Of a stretch of DNA of 64,000 bases, positions 43,871 through 53,173 are shown in pieces. The DNA is from Planktothrix agardhii NIES-204 (GTDB lineage Bacteria; Cyanobacteriota; Cyanobacteriia; Cyanobacteriales; Microcoleaceae). How positions within the stretch are numbered: the first letter of the stretch is position 1; each line of letters begins with the position of its first letter. The position numbers and the translations under genes were made by a program. The stretch is taken from contig AP017991.1 in the NCBI GenBank assembly GCA_003609755.1, positions 1,505,501 to 1,569,500 on the forward strand, given 5' to 3'. The notes under the pieces were generated by a model. That model saw only the letters and a program-made list of their open reading frames with translations. It was not told the DNA's origin and searched no databases.

Positions 43871-44908
43871 TTAGTGCAACTGAATATTTTTGGGTTGGCC
43901 AAACATATGAACAGTATCGACAAACCGAGCAGTTTTAGACAGAGAAGAAATAACTAAACTTTGAGTCCGAGCACCACCACTAAAGAAGCGCACGCCTTGC
44001 ATCAAAGTACCTGGTGTAATTCCACAAGCCGCAAACAACACCGTTTCACCGGAGGCTAATTCATGGGCATCATAGACCTTATCAGCATCATTGATTCCCA
44101 TTTCTTCGAGGCGATTTAGATTACCTTCTCTGCTTTCCCCAATCAATCCGGTTTTCACCACTTCTGGATCATAGATTAACTGACCTTGGAAGTGACCGCC
44201 TAAAGCCCGCATGGCAGCAGCAGAAATTACTCCTTCTGGTGCAGCCCCAATTCCCATGAGTGCGTGAATATTGGTTCCCGAAAAGGCACAGGAAATGGCA
44301 GCAGAAACGTCTCCATCACTGATCAAACGCACCCGGGAGCCGGCTGTGCGAATTTCATTGATCAGGTCTTTGTGGCGGGGACGATCCATGACCACCACCA
44401 CTAAGTCCTCAATGGAGCGGTTCATGCAGTCGGAAAGAATTTTCAGGTTTTCGGTGGCAGATTTGTTAATATCAACGTGATTCTTAGCCACCGCCGGGGC
44501 TGCTAATTTCTTCATGTAGAAATCAGGAGCCGCAAATAGACCGCCTTTTTCAGAAATTGCTAAGACGGCCATGGAGCCATTTTGACCATAGGCGACTAAG
44601 TTAGTTCCTTCGCAGGGGTCAACGGCGATATCAATTTCTAGCAGTTCGTCGGGGTTACAGAATTTGGATGGATCGTCTTGGGTACAGATCCCGACTTCCT
44701 CACCAATATAAAGCATGGGGGCTTCGTCTCTTTCTCCTTCCCCAATTACGATCCGTCCTCTCATGTGAATTTGGTTCATGCGTTTACGCATGGCTTCCAC
44801 GGCCACATGGTCGGCCCCATTTTTGTCGCCTTTCCCCATTAAACGAGCCGATGCGATCGCAGCTTGCTCGACGACTTCAATAATCTCTAACCCAATAACA
44901 TTATCCAC
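43871..44908 (-). CDS. glpX: Class II fructose-1,6-/sedoheptulose-1,7-bisphosphatase
   Basis: About 345 residues from a GTG at 44908 (reading [33 protein letters not shown]). GGGAGGA lies about 10 bases upstream of that GTG, whereas the TTG at 44926 is part of the same Shine-Dalgarno. Metal and substrate motifs are [30 protein letters not shown] and [20 protein letters not shown]. This is the cyanobacterial bifunctional F/SBPase of the Calvin cycle and gluconeogenesis. Confidence 0.95.
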   Translation of the reverse strand: MDNVIGLEIIEVVEQAAIASARLMGKGDKNGADHVAVEAMRKRMNQIHMRGRIVIGEGERDEAPMLYIGEEVGICTQDDPSKFCNPDELLEIDIAVDPCEGTNLVAYGQNGSMAVLAISEKGGLFAAPDFYMKKLAAPAVAKNHVDINKSATENLKILSDCMNRSIEDLVVVVMDRPRHKDLINEIRTAGSRVRLISDGDVSAAISCAFSGTNIHALMGIGAAPEGVISAAAMRALGGHFQGQLIYDPEVVKTGLIGESREGNLNRLEEMGINDADKVYDAHELASGETVLFAACGITPGTLMQGVRFFSGGARTQSLVISSLSKTARFVDTVHMFGQPKNIQLH

Positions 44909-45069
44909 AGAATTTTTTCCTCCCAAGAACTGAGATTGCCGAATTATTAGACACTCCCAGTGTTTTAGTCTATCAGAGGGGGGGATGCGGTTTTCATTTG
45001 GGGGAGTTTAGTTTTTGTTAATTTTTACTGCGAGTCAGGGGAGTCAGCATCTATTAAACGTCCTCTGGG

Positions 45070-45744
45070 CTAAAAAATCGCTGCTGTCAGCAAACAGGCT
45101 TCTAAATCCAGGGTGGCCAATTGGTTGTAAGCCTGATTAATCAAACGTTCTCCCCGTAAGGCTCCGGTATTGGCCCCCGGACAAATATGGTGCAGGGTAT
45201 CGGAATTAAAGCCCTCTAATATTAATCGAATACTGTTTAATTGTCGTGGCCAATGGAAGGTTTTGGCGGTGCGGAGGGGAACAGGTTGGCCCTGGAGATT
45301 TGGTAATAGATGACGTCCGGTGAACAATACTCCCCCATGTCCACTAAAATAGAGGCAGGATGAACCCGGAGAATGTCCTGGTGTCCAAAAAACCGAACTC
45401 TGGGAACTCAACTTTAACTCAGTCTCAAAAGTGTTGACGTTGGACTCAGGTAGTAAATAGGCTTCTTGCTCTTGGATCAGAATATTGCATCCGGTGGATT
45501 TTTGAATTTCGCGCGATGAGCCAATAGCCGCCCGATGGGTAATAAATAACCACTGAAGGCCCCCTAGCTGCTCGATAAACTGCTGATTAGTCCGATTCCA
45601 AGGGGGAGCATCAATTAGGATATTCCCCTGGTTCTCTACAATGAAATAGGCTGTTCCGCCCAAGGTTTCCCGGTTGGGTGGGAAGGCATAAACATTTTCC
45701 AGCACAAGCTGGGGGGGTTTGGGTACAGAACGCTCCTGTAACAT
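45070..45744 (-). CDS. MBL-fold protein with degenerate metal site
   Basis: A 224-residue metallo-beta-lactamase-fold protein: LGGTAYFIVENQGNILIDAPPWN, GLQWLFITHRAAIGSS, VFWTPGHSPGSSCLYF and LFTGRHLLP. The family metal motif HxHxDH is replaced by THRAAIGSS, so only the first histidine remains. The downstream His in TPGHSPGS is kept, while the aspartate is replaced in FTGRHLL. It is probably inactive as a classic hydrolase. The family is conserved in cyanobacteria, where such proteins have unknown roles. Confidence 0.7.
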   Translation of the reverse strand: MLQERSVPKPPQLVLENVYAFPPNRETLGGTAYFIVENQGNILIDAPPWNRTNQQFIEQLGGLQWLFITHRAAIGSSREIQKSTGCNILIQEQEAYLLPESNVNTFETELKLSSQSSVFWTPGHSPGSSCLYFSGHGGVLFTGRHLLPNLQGQPVPLRTAKTFHWPRQLNSIRLILEGFNSDTLHHICPGANTGALRGERLINQAYNQLATLDLEACLLTAAIF

Positions 45745-45775
45745 ATTATTAGATTAATTTTTAGGGTTTGACACT

Positions 45776-45805
45776 CCCACCCCTACGCTACGCTAAAGGG
45801 GTGGG
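45776..45805 (-). mobile_element. IS605-type right-end hairpin
   Basis: CCCACCCCT (45776-45784) pairs with AGGGGTGGG (45797-45805) around the palindromic loop ACGCTACGCTAA. It lies at the far end of the tnpB remnant and matches right-end hairpins of IS605-type elements. It also directly follows the upstream side of the MBL gene. Confidence 0.55.
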
Positions 45806-45849
45806 ATTCTCGGATCTAGTCCAATCAAACAAAGATAGTTGAACATACT

Positions 45850-46179
45850 CTGTTTGATTGTTTTTCACCGAGTTCGGGGGTGTGCCAAACACCCCATCAG
45901 CTAAACCGGATGAATCCATTACAGAAGCATCTCTCTGTAGGTCTATTTGTTATAGGTACGATGGGTTTTACTCTGATTTAGCCATTTCACCATTACCATT
46001 CACGATGGTTCGGATACATCTTTACTTTACATTACACATGGACTTCTTGCTCGATAGTTACCGGATTTGGCTTCTAGTAGTTCTACCTTTTTAACCCCGC
46101 TTTAGCCTGTTGGTTGCTACCCATACAAACTAGGGGTTATGCTTTCACCTCAGCACTTGAGGGATAGGACTTGACGCAC
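45850..46179 (-). mobile_element. Possible 5' fragment of a group II intron
   Basis: On the minus strand a 330-base non-coding stretch begins GTGCGTC at 46179, matching the GUGYG start of group II introns. It continues with stem-forming, domain-I-like sequence (e.g. GAAGTCCATGTGTAATG, and the hairpin GGGGTGTTTGGCACACCCC near its end). No domain V or reverse transcriptase is visible, so only the 5' part would remain. It sits inside the decayed IS605 element, between the tnpB remnant and the right end. Confidence 0.35.
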
Positions 46180-46264
46180 AGCGTCTCACCTACAAATGTA
46201 ATCAGTTATCACCAGTTTCATCAACTGGGTTGACCGTCCCGTAATCTTTTAGGCTTACTTTAGG

Positions 46265-46513
46265 TCAAACGAATCGTACTGAGGTATATGGTGCAGGTCT
46301 TTTAATTAATTTCAATCCTTTAAGAGCCAACTTATAATTAAGTTTTTGTTCCAAAGAATAATAAGACCAAGTGTGTCGAGATTGACCAGAATCAGAACGA
46401 GATTTCTGTCTCTGTTTCATTGTGTTTGGACAACCTTCTAAATCCTCTATAACAACATCGGCATTATGATATTCAGCAAAACGAAGAATTTTAATTTGAT
46501 CGTCCGAGTTATC
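46265..46513 (-). pseudogene. TnpB remnant (RuvC part)
   Basis: A minus-strand open frame without start reads DQIKILRFAEYHNADVVIEDLEG and later SRHTWSYYSLEQKLNYKLALKG, then RPAPYTSVRFV before a stop at 46265-46267. These are RuvC-region motifs of TnpB, including the Glu in VIEDLEG. Both the N-terminal part and the C-terminal zinc finger (after PAPYTS) are lost. It diverges from the tnpA pseudogene, the IS605 arrangement. Confidence 0.8.
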
Positions 46514-46575
46514 TTAGTCATGGCAACCATGATAACATAAGGTTGATGAATCGTGTGTATCGACAATGATCGACA

Positions 46576-46975
46576 ATGACAGAAAATCAGTACAAAAGAA
46601 AAAACACATCAGTGAGCCTGATTAACTATCATTTTGTCTTTTGTCCTAAAAGACGGAAAAGGGTATTAGTCAATGAAGTCAGTAGAAAATTGGAAGAAAT
46701 TATCTACCAAAAAGCAAAAAAGCTAGAGTGTGATGTCCTAGCTCTGGAGATAATGCCCGATCATGTGCATTTGTTTATTAGTTGCCACCCTTTAGTTGCC
46801 CCATATCAAATTATGTTTAGAATCAAAGGGGCATCATCAAGAATATTAAGAAAAGAATTTCCTCATTTACTTAAACTGCCTTCTTTGTGGACTAGGAGTT
46901 ATTATTGTGGGACGGCTGGTTGTGTATAAGAGTGAAACTATCAAGAAATATATTGCAAACCAAAACTCTCATTAA
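46576..46975 (+). pseudogene. tnpA: IS200/IS605-family Y1 transposase TnpA, frameshifted
   Basis: From the ATG at 46576 the frame gives 117 residues with the HUH motif IMPDHVHLFISCHP and GASSRILRKEFPHLLKLPSLWTRSYYCGTAG. It then stops at 46927-46929. One frame over, the sequence continues SETIKKYIANQNSH and stops at 46973-46975. That part holds the catalytic tyrosine of Y1 transposases (KKYIANQ), so the frameshift at about 46915-46925 separates the HUH site from its tyrosine. The product should be inactive. Confidence 0.85.
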
Positions 46976-46983
46976 CCTTCACT

Positions 46984-47030
46984 CCGCCGAAAGGCGGGTA
47001 TTCTACATCCCACGCTTGAAAGACGTGGGC
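46984..47030. mobile_element. IS605-type left-end hairpins
   Basis: CCGCC/GGCGG (46984-46997) and CCCACG/CGTGGG (47009-47029) lie just past the tnpA 3' end and are followed by CTTTGAATAC. They are candidates for the left end of the decayed element, which would then span about 45770-47035. Confidence 0.5.
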
Positions 47031-47080
47031 TTTGAATACAGTTATTGTAATTGTCGATTTTAACTTAATTAAAACTACCG

Positions 47081-48553
47081 ATGATCATGTTATTTTGGTT
47101 AATAATTTTGGGGTTGATGACCTACTGGCTTCTGCAAAGGGGTGTGGCTCAAATTACCCGGACTCCGGTTTGGTTACTTTGGTTGGTGATGATGACTCCG
47201 GCGTTCATTTGGGGGACTTGGATTTGGATCTACGATCAAAAACCGATTCCCGCCGAGTTAGTGATTATTCCCTTTATTGTTTGTCCCTGTTTATATTGGT
47301 TTTTGGTGCAGTGGGGGCGTCTTCCTCCGCCATCACCGGAATCAGATATTGCTACTCCAAAAAACTCGATTCTTCCCCTGGAAAAACCCAGTTTACCACG
47401 CCCCCTAGATCAACAGGAAGAAGACATTCTTCGCAGTTGTTTTCCTTGGACGGTGTTTCCCTTACATAATATTGAATATCGTTTACAATCGGTGATTTGT
47501 CGGGGTCAGTTACGGTCTAATCCTGATCGGGCTTATCAGACGATTAGAGACAATATTAAGGCTAAATTTAGCGATCGCTTTTTAATTGCTTTTCAACAGG
47601 ATCTTCAAGATAAACCATTTTTTGCTTTAGTCCCTAATCCCTATCAAGAAAAGGCTGATTCGATTCAATCTCAACCATTAGGTCAGCCGATTTTGGCTTT
47701 ATGTTTATTTTTAATTACTCTATTTACAACCACGGTAGCGGGTGTTGAAATGGCAAATATTCCCCTGGATGATTGGCAAGACAACCCCAGTTTATTATTG
47801 GCAGGACTACCCTATAGTATTGCTTTAATGGTAATTTTAGGGATTCATGAGTCCGCCCATTATTTAACGGCTCGCTGGTATAAAATCAACGCGACTTTAC
47901 CTTATTTTATCCCGATTCCTTTTTGGTTAGGAACTGTGGGTGCTTTTATTCAAATGCGATCGCCTTTTCCCCATCGTCAAGCATTATTTGATATTAGTAT
48001 TGTTAGAGTTTTATCTGGATTTATCATCAGCTTACCGCTATTAATTTTGGGGTTAAGTCAGTCAACGGTTGTTCCTTTTGATCCGAAAATTTCAGGATTT
48101 TTAAATTTTGAATCCTTGAATCCTAGTTTTTCATTTTTATTAACAGTATTAAGTAAGTTTATATTAGGTGCTGGGTTAACTTCTGAACACGCGATCAATT
48201 TACATCCAGTGGCGATCGCTGGATATTTAGGATTAATAATCACAGCATTTAATTTAATCCCAATCGGACAACTAGATGGCGGTCATATTGTTCATGCTAT
48301 GTTGGGTCAAAAAACCAGTCTAATTATCGGTCAAGTGGCACGATTCTTAATCTTAATTTTAGGATTAATTCACAGTGAATTTCTGATCTTTGCCCTATTA
48401 TTATTCTTTTTCCCTTTACAAGATGAACCCGCATTGAATGATGTCAGTGAACTCAATAATATTCGAGATATTATTGGGTTATCAACCTTGGGATTATTAT
48501 TATTAATAATACTCCCGATGCCTTCTGTTATTGCTCAATTGTTGAATTATTAA
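47081..48553 (+). CDS. Site-2 protease family (M50) membrane metalloprotease
   Basis: A 490-residue polytopic protein. The zinc motif HESAH is in ILGIHESAHYLTARWYKINATLPYFIPIPFWLGTVGAF, and the third ligand region is NLIPIGQLDGGHIVHAML. An extended cytosolic N-terminal part (residues about 85-215) precedes the protease core. The architecture matches the EGY/slr0643-like S2P proteins of cyanobacteria and chloroplasts. It would cleave membrane-embedded substrates, possibly anti-sigma factors. It starts about 50 bp from the IS605 remnant end, so its native promoter may have been displaced. Confidence 0.88.
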   Translation: MIMLFWLIILGLMTYWLLQRGVAQITRTPVWLLWLVMMTPAFIWGTWIWIYDQKPIPAELVIIPFIVCPCLYWFLVQWGRLPPPSPESDIATPKNSILPLEKPSLPRPLDQQEEDILRSCFPWTVFPLHNIEYRLQSVICRGQLRSNPDRAYQTIRDNIKAKFSDRFLIAFQQDLQDKPFFALVPNPYQEKADSIQSQPLGQPILALCLFLITLFTTTVAGVEMANIPLDDWQDNPSLLLAGLPYSIALMVILGIHESAHYLTARWYKINATLPYFIPIPFWLGTVGAFIQMRSPFPHRQALFDISIVRVLSGFIISLPLLILGLSQSTVVPFDPKISGFLNFESLNPSFSFLLTVLSKFILGAGLTSEHAINLHPVAIAGYLGLIITAFNLIPIGQLDGGHIVHAMLGQKTSLIIGQVARFLILILGLIHSEFLIFALLLFFFPLQDEPALNDVSELNNIRDIIGLSTLGLLLLIILPMPSVIAQLLNY

Positions 48554-48559
48554 GTAGGT

Positions 48560-48640
48560 AATGGGGATCACGGATTTAAGAGGATTTCACGGATTTTAAT
48601 CTGCTATTCATTACCCATTACCCATTACCTATTTAAAAGA
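48560..48640. repeat. Second copy of the ggatttcacgga block and ATTACCC tandem repeats
   Basis: GGGATCACGGATTTAAGAGGATTTCACGGATTTTAATCTG repeats, with small changes, the block at 27947-28000. It is followed by CATTACCCATTACCCATTACC, a 7-base tandem repeat. Non-coding. Confidence 0.5.
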
Positions 48641-49846
48641 TTATCTCATAAATGCCCGCGAAGCTGGATAATAGAATAGGGATTGAAATTTTGCTTGTCT
48701 TTCATTGGCGGGCTCGGGTGCTTCATCCCATAAACTTTCATAGAAAAAGAACGAAAACCCTAAGCCATTTTGACGCGCCGCTTGTATCTTAGCTTGAATT
48801 TGTTGCATCAAGATCGGTCGATTTCTTAAACCCGTTAAAATTCCTACTCCAGTCGGAATTTTTCCCCGCGCCTCTTGAATTTCTGGCTTAATTAATTCTC
48901 TAGTAAAACTCGGTAAATCGGGTCGATAAATCTGTACAATTAACTCATCAACTAGATTTTTTTTCACCCAACTAACCCAATCTTGCAGATGACTATTATA
49001 AGCAGTATGATAGGGATTGGGAGCAACGGAAAAAATCGCTTTAGGATTTTTCGCTTTCACGGTTTTATTCAATTTTTCCACAAATTCTGTAATTTTATTC
49101 GCACGCCAACGCACCCAAGTTGGGTCTTTTGGGTCTTTTGGAGGGAGTGAATTTGTTTGTTGCTGATACAACTTAACCGTATAGGGATCATAACCAAATT
49201 CAATCGGTAAACTCAAGTGATCATCAAATTGGATACCATCCCCCTGATATTGAGTCATGACTTCCAAAACTAAATTGGTAATTAATTGTTGTACTTCTGG
49301 ATGAAAAGGATTTAACCAAACTACCTCTCCGGCGGCGCCTTCCCAGGTTTGAATTCCATCTTGACGGCTGGTTAACCACTGGGGATGATTTAAAGCTAAT
49401 TCCGAAGATGGTGAGGTCATAAATCCAAATTCAAACCAAGGAATTACTAATAATCCTTTTTGATGACTTAGATTAATTAAATCTGCTAAAATATCTTGTC
49501 CCTGTAACCCTTTACGAATAAATGGTTGAAAACCTCCCGATTGAGCAACTCCACTGGGATAAAATACATAACCAGAATTCCAAACTACCGGATAAATCGT
49601 ATTAAAATTGAGTCTTGCTAGTTGATTAACTGCTTCCTGTAATTTAGCATGATCTCTAACAATATCTGTATCATTTGTTGTCACCCAAACTCCTCGAATT
49701 TCTGGAAATATTTTGGGAGTATTCGCAATACCAGGGTGAGCAGATAATAAAACTATTAATCCCAGCCCCAAAATCATCAGAGAAATTGATTTAAGTATTT
49801 GTTTTGTGCCTTTTGAAAGACCATATCGCCACGAATTTTTCGCCAT
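48641..49846 (-). CDS. GHL10/DUF187-family glycoside hydrolase-like protein
   Basis: About 401 residues from the ATG at 49846 (MAKNSWRYGLSKGTK), with an upstream ATG at 49855 also possible. A membrane signal (ISLMILGLGLIVLLSAHPGIA) indicates export. The body EIRGVWVTTNDTDIVRDHAKLQEAVNQLARLNFNTIYPVVWNSGYVFYPS, with VLWLNPFHPEV-like and GDGIQFDDHLSLP motifs, is the DUF187 / GHL10 fold related to glycoside hydrolases. It probably acts on cell-wall or surface glycans; the substrate is unknown. These genes are universal in filamentous cyanobacteria. Confidence 0.88.
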   Translation of the reverse strand: MAKNSWRYGLSKGTKQILKSISLMILGLGLIVLLSAHPGIANTPKIFPEIRGVWVTTNDTDIVRDHAKLQEAVNQLARLNFNTIYPVVWNSGYVFYPSGVAQSGGFQPFIRKGLQGQDILADLINLSHQKGLLVIPWFEFGFMTSPSSELALNHPQWLTSRQDGIQTWEGAAGEVVWLNPFHPEVQQLITNLVLEVMTQYQGDGIQFDDHLSLPIEFGYDPYTVKLYQQQTNSLPPKDPKDPTWVRWRANKITEFVEKLNKTVKAKNPKAIFSVAPNPYHTAYNSHLQDWVSWVKKNLVDELIVQIYRPDLPSFTRELIKPEIQEARGKIPTGVGILTGLRNRPILMQQIQAKIQAARQNGLGFSFFFYESLWDEAPEPANERQAKFQSLFYYPASRAFMR

Positions 49847-50011
49847 GAAACCCAAGTGTATAAGTTTAAAACAGAAATCATCAATTTAGCAGATAACCCT
49901 GTATTTTTAGAATATTTTAATAATTTACCAAATTTTAAAGATAATCTTAAGGGTTGTTTATTATTCCCATAATATAGCACAAAACCGGAACTTTAATCAA
50001 AGGAGTTAAAC

Positions 50012-50050
50012 ATGACCTATGTAGATGGTTTATCTATTGAACAATGGTAA
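50012..50050 (+). other. 12-codon ORF with a strong ribosome binding site
   Basis: AAAGGAG stands 6 bases before an ATG at 50012, which opens MTYVDGLSIEQW and stops at 50048-50050. The ribosome binding site is better than for most genes here. It may be the start of a gene whose body was deleted, or a small leader peptide. No regulated gene follows directly. Confidence 0.3.
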
Positions 50051-50095
50051 ATTAAGTAATAAATAAGCGATCGCACTAATTACCATTTAGAAGGA

Positions 50096-50197
50096 TTATT
50101 CTGAACTACTTAATTGTTCAATCATGTCATAAACTTGATTAAGTTGTTCTTCTGTTAAATCCGCTATTTTTTCTTGAATCATTTTTTTTGTAACCAT
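50096..50197 (-). CDS. Small hypothetical protein, 33 residues
   Basis: A complete small frame reads MVTKKMIQEKIADLTEEQLNQVYDMIEQLSSSE. It is a single amphipathic helix pair resembling the N-terminal helices of DUF2281- or VapB-like antitoxins. No toxin gene is adjacent. It may be a decayed antitoxin or a real mini-protein. The rest of 49856-50340 shows no gene. Confidence 0.4.
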   Translation of the reverse strand: MVTKKMIQEKIADLTEEQLNQVYDMIEQLSSSE

Positions 50198-50340
50198 AGT
50201 CAATTGCCCAAACAACTATTAATTAGATCATAATCTATAAATCATCTTTTCTTGAAAATCCGTTTACCAGTAACTCCCGTAAACTTCCCATTACAATACA
50301 ATAACTAAAATCAAGGTATTACAGGAGAACACCCCAACCT

Positions 50341-52965
50341 ATGCTACAAGCCTATCGTCAACACGCCGAAGAACGCGCCCAACTGGGAATTCCGCCCCTT
50401 CCCCTCAACGCCGAACAAACCGCCGAACTCTGCGAACTCTTGAAAAACCCGCCGGAGGAGGAGAAAGAATTCTTGATGACACTACTCAGAGACCGTATCC
50501 TCCCCGGTGTCGATGAAGCCGCTTATGTCAAAGCCGCCTTTTTAACCGCCATCGCCAAAGACGAAATTACCAGCCCCCTGATATCCCATCAAGGTGCCGT
50601 TTCCCTTTTAGGTACAATGGTAGGCGGGTATAACGTCCAATCTTTAATCGACTTACTTAAAGCCCGTGATGAGAATATTGCCGCCGCCGCCGCTACCGCC
50701 CTCAGCAAAACGTTGTTAGTCTTCGACGCCTTCCATGATGTTCTGCATTTATCAGAGGTTAACCCCTTTGCTAAACAAGTTATTGACGCTTGGGCGGAAG
50801 CAGACTGGTTTATCGGACGTCCGAAACTGCCGAAAACCATTACCGTAACTGTCTTTAAAGTCCCAGGGGAAACCAACACCGATGACCTTTCCCCCGCTAC
50901 CCACGCCACCACCCGCCCTGATATTCCCTTACACGCCTTAGCTATGTTGGAAAGTCGGATACCGGGAGGGTTAGAAACCATTGCCGAACTGAAGAAAAAA
51001 GGGCATTCTGTCGCTTATGTCGGAGATGTGGTTGGTACGGGTTCATCTCGTAAATCGGCGATTAACTCAGTGTTGTGGTATATTGGCAATGATATTCCCT
51101 ACGTCCCCAATAAACGCTCAGGGGGTTATATTCTGGGGGGAAAAATTGCCCCTATTTTCTTTAATACCGCCGAAGACTCCGGCGCTTTACCCATCGAATG
51201 CGATGTTAGTAAACTGAATACTGGGGATGTGATTACTATTTATCCCTATAAAGGAGAAATTACCAACGAAGCCGGAGAGGTGATTTCTACCTTTACCCTC
51301 AAACCGGATACTATTTTAGATGAAGTCAGGGCCGGGGGTCGGATTCCCTTATTAATTGGTCGCAGCTTAACCGATAAGACCCGTCAAGCATTAGGTTTAG
51401 AACTTTCTAATTTATTTGTACGTCCAACCCCCCTTACTAAGGGGGGATCAAGGGGGGATCAAACCGCAAAAGGCTTTACCCTGGCCCAGAAAATGGTCGG
51501 AAAAGCCTGCGGGTTGGCGGGAGTACGTCCGGGGACATCCTGCGAACCGTTGATGACCACAGTAGGTTCCCAGGATACCACAGGCCCGATGACCCGGGAT
51601 GAACTGAAAGAACTCGCCTGCTTAGGATTTTCGGCTGATTTGGTGATGCAGAGTTTCTGTCACACCGCAGCATACCCCAAGCCCGTTGACATCAAAACCC
51701 ATCAACAATTACCCGATTTCTTCTCCACTCGGGGCGGTGTAGCCCTGCGTCCGGGGGATGGGATTATTCACTCTTGGTTAAATCGGATGTTGTTACCCGA
51801 TACGGTGGGAACTGGGGGCGACTCCCACACCCGTTTTCCCCTGGGGATTTCCTTCCCTGCGGGTTCGGGGTTGGTAGCATTTGCCGCAGCACTCGGTGTG
51901 ATGCCGTTGGATATGCCGGAATCGGTGTTAGTCAGATTTAAAGGAGAATTACAACCGGGTGTTACCCTACGCGATATTGTCAACGCCATTCCTTACGTTG
52001 CCATGCAGCAAGGCAAGTTAACGACGGAGAAGGCAAACAAGAAAAATGTTTTCAATGGTCGGATTATGGAAATGGAAGGCTTACCAGATTTAAAGGTGGA
52101 ACAAGCCTTTGAATTAACCGATGCAACGGCAGAACGTTCCTGTGCTGGGTCTACGATTAAGCTCAGTCAAGAAACTATTGCTGAGTATTTATGTTCCAAT
52201 GTTGCCCTAATGACTAATATGGTCGCCCGGGGTTATCAAGATGCTAAAACGATGATGCGACGGGTGGCAAAAATGGAACAATGGTTAGCAAATCCGGTGT
52301 TAATGGCGGCTGATAGCGATGCGGAATATGCTGATATTATCGAAGTGGATTTGAACCTGATCAAAGAACCCATTGTGGCGGCTCCCAATGACCCCGATAA
52401 TATTAAGTTAATGTCCGAATGTACGGGAGACAAAATTGATGAGGTGTTCATTGGTTCTTGTATGACGAATATTGGGCATTATCGGGCGGCTGCTAAGATA
52501 TTAGAAGGGGCGCCAAAAACCAGTGTTCGTCTGTGGATTTGTCCCCCAACTCGCATGGATGAAAAGCAATTGCGGGATGAAGGAATTTATGAGGTTTTTG
52601 ATGCAGTTGGGGCGAGAACGGAGATGCCGGGATGTTCCCTTTGTATGGGAAATCAGGCGCGAGTTGCTGATGGGGTAACGGTGTTTTCTACCTCGACTCG
52701 CAACTTCAATAACCGCATGGGTAAAGATGCGCGGGTCTATTTAGGTTCGGCGGAATTAGCGGCGGTTTGTGCGTTATTAGGACGCATTCCAACAGTTGAG
52801 GAATATCGGGAAATTGTGACTAAGAAAGTTGACCCGTTTGCGGCGGATTTATACCGTTATTTGAACTTTGATCAAATTGCTGGATTTGAAGATGAAGGTC
52901 GGGTAATTCCATTAGAAGAAATGCCGAAAATTGAAGATATTTTGGGTATTCCGGCGTTGACCTAA
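50341..52965 (+). CDS. acnB: Bifunctional aconitate hydratase 2 / 2-methylisocitrate dehydratase
   Basis: An 874-residue AcnB. The HEAT-like N-domain ([30 protein letters not shown]) precedes the swivelling domain ([39 protein letters not shown]). The catalytic domain holds [42 protein letters not shown] and the 4Fe-4S cysteines in [19 protein letters not shown] and [13 protein letters not shown]. It interconverts citrate and isocitrate. A palindromic repeat sits in the domain linker (51428-51460, residues [14 protein letters not shown]), read through in frame. The ATG follows AGGAGAACACC. Confidence 0.95.
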   Translation: MLQAYRQHAEERAQLGIPPLPLNAEQTAELCELLKNPPEEEKEFLMTLLRDRILPGVDEAAYVKAAFLTAIAKDEITSPLISHQGAVSLLGTMVGGYNVQSLIDLLKARDENIAAAAATALSKTLLVFDAFHDVLHLSEVNPFAKQVIDAWAEADWFIGRPKLPKTITVTVFKVPGETNTDDLSPATHATTRPDIPLHALAMLESRIPGGLETIAELKKKGHSVAYVGDVVGTGSSRKSAINSVLWYIGNDIPYVPNKRSGGYILGGKIAPIFFNTAEDSGALPIECDVSKLNTGDVITIYPYKGEITNEAGEVISTFTLKPDTILDEVRAGGRIPLLIGRSLTDKTRQALGLELSNLFVRPTPLTKGGSRGDQTAKGFTLAQKMVGKACGLAGVRPGTSCEPLMTTVGSQDTTGPMTRDELKELACLGFSADLVMQSFCHTAAYPKPVDIKTHQQLPDFFSTRGGVALRPGDGIIHSWLNRMLLPDTVGTGGDSHTRFPLGISFPAGSGLVAFAAALGVMPLDMPESVLVRFKGELQPGVTLRDIVNAIPYVAMQQGKLTTEKANKKNVFNGRIMEMEGLPDLKVEQAFELTDATAERSCAGSTIKLSQETIAEYLCSNVALMTNMVARGYQDAKTMMRRVAKMEQWLANPVLMAADSDAEYADIIEVDLNLIKEPIVAAPNDPDNIKLMSECTGDKIDEVFIGSCMTNIGHYRAAAKILEGAPKTSVRLWICPPTRMDEKQLRDEGIYEVFDAVGARTEMPGCSLCMGNQARVADGVTVFSTSTRNFNNRMGKDARVYLGSAELAAVCALLGRIPTVEEYREIVTKKVDPFAADLYRYLNFDQIAGFEDEGRVIPLEEMPKIEDILGIPALT
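51428..51460. repeat. Palindromic repeat inside acnB
   Basis: CCCCCC (51428-51433), TTACTAA, GGGGGG (51441-51446) and then ATCAAGGGGGGATC form the type of palindromic intergenic repeat common in cyanobacterial genomes. Here it is 33 bases long, an exact multiple of three, so it adds codons without breaking the frame. Confidence 0.75.
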
Positions 52966-52978
52966 CCCCCCTATCCCC

Positions 52979-53121
52979 CAGGGCTGTTTCATTCTTTGTA
53001 GGGGCAATCCCCCCGTGGTTGCCCCAATCCCTGAAACGCCTGCAAATCTGGGATGGGGAGGGTAGGCACGGGGGCACTACCCCTACAAAACCCGGGTTTC
53101 CCTGAGAATGAAACAGCCCTG
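52979..53121. mobile_element. MITE-D (143 bp) with 17-bp perfect inverted ends
   Basis: CAGGGCTGTTTCATTCT (52979-52995) is perfectly complementary to AGAATGAAACAGCCCTG (53105-53121). The inside carries GTAGGGGCAATCCCCCCGTGG and GGGGGCACTACCCCTAC, also nearly complementary. No reading frame is credible. The end sequence recurs singly at about 9421 and 42183. Confidence 0.7.
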
Positions 53122-53173
53122 CCCTAACCCCCCTTCCCTACAAGGGAATGGGGGAATTGTTTTATATACTGGT

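Noticed and set aside
47032-47469. 145-codon plus-strand frame
   Set aside because: It overlaps the site-2 protease gene in another frame and lacks any protein-like pattern.
50589-50981. 130-codon minus-strand frame inside acnB
   Set aside because: It is a shadow of the well-supported acnB reading frame.
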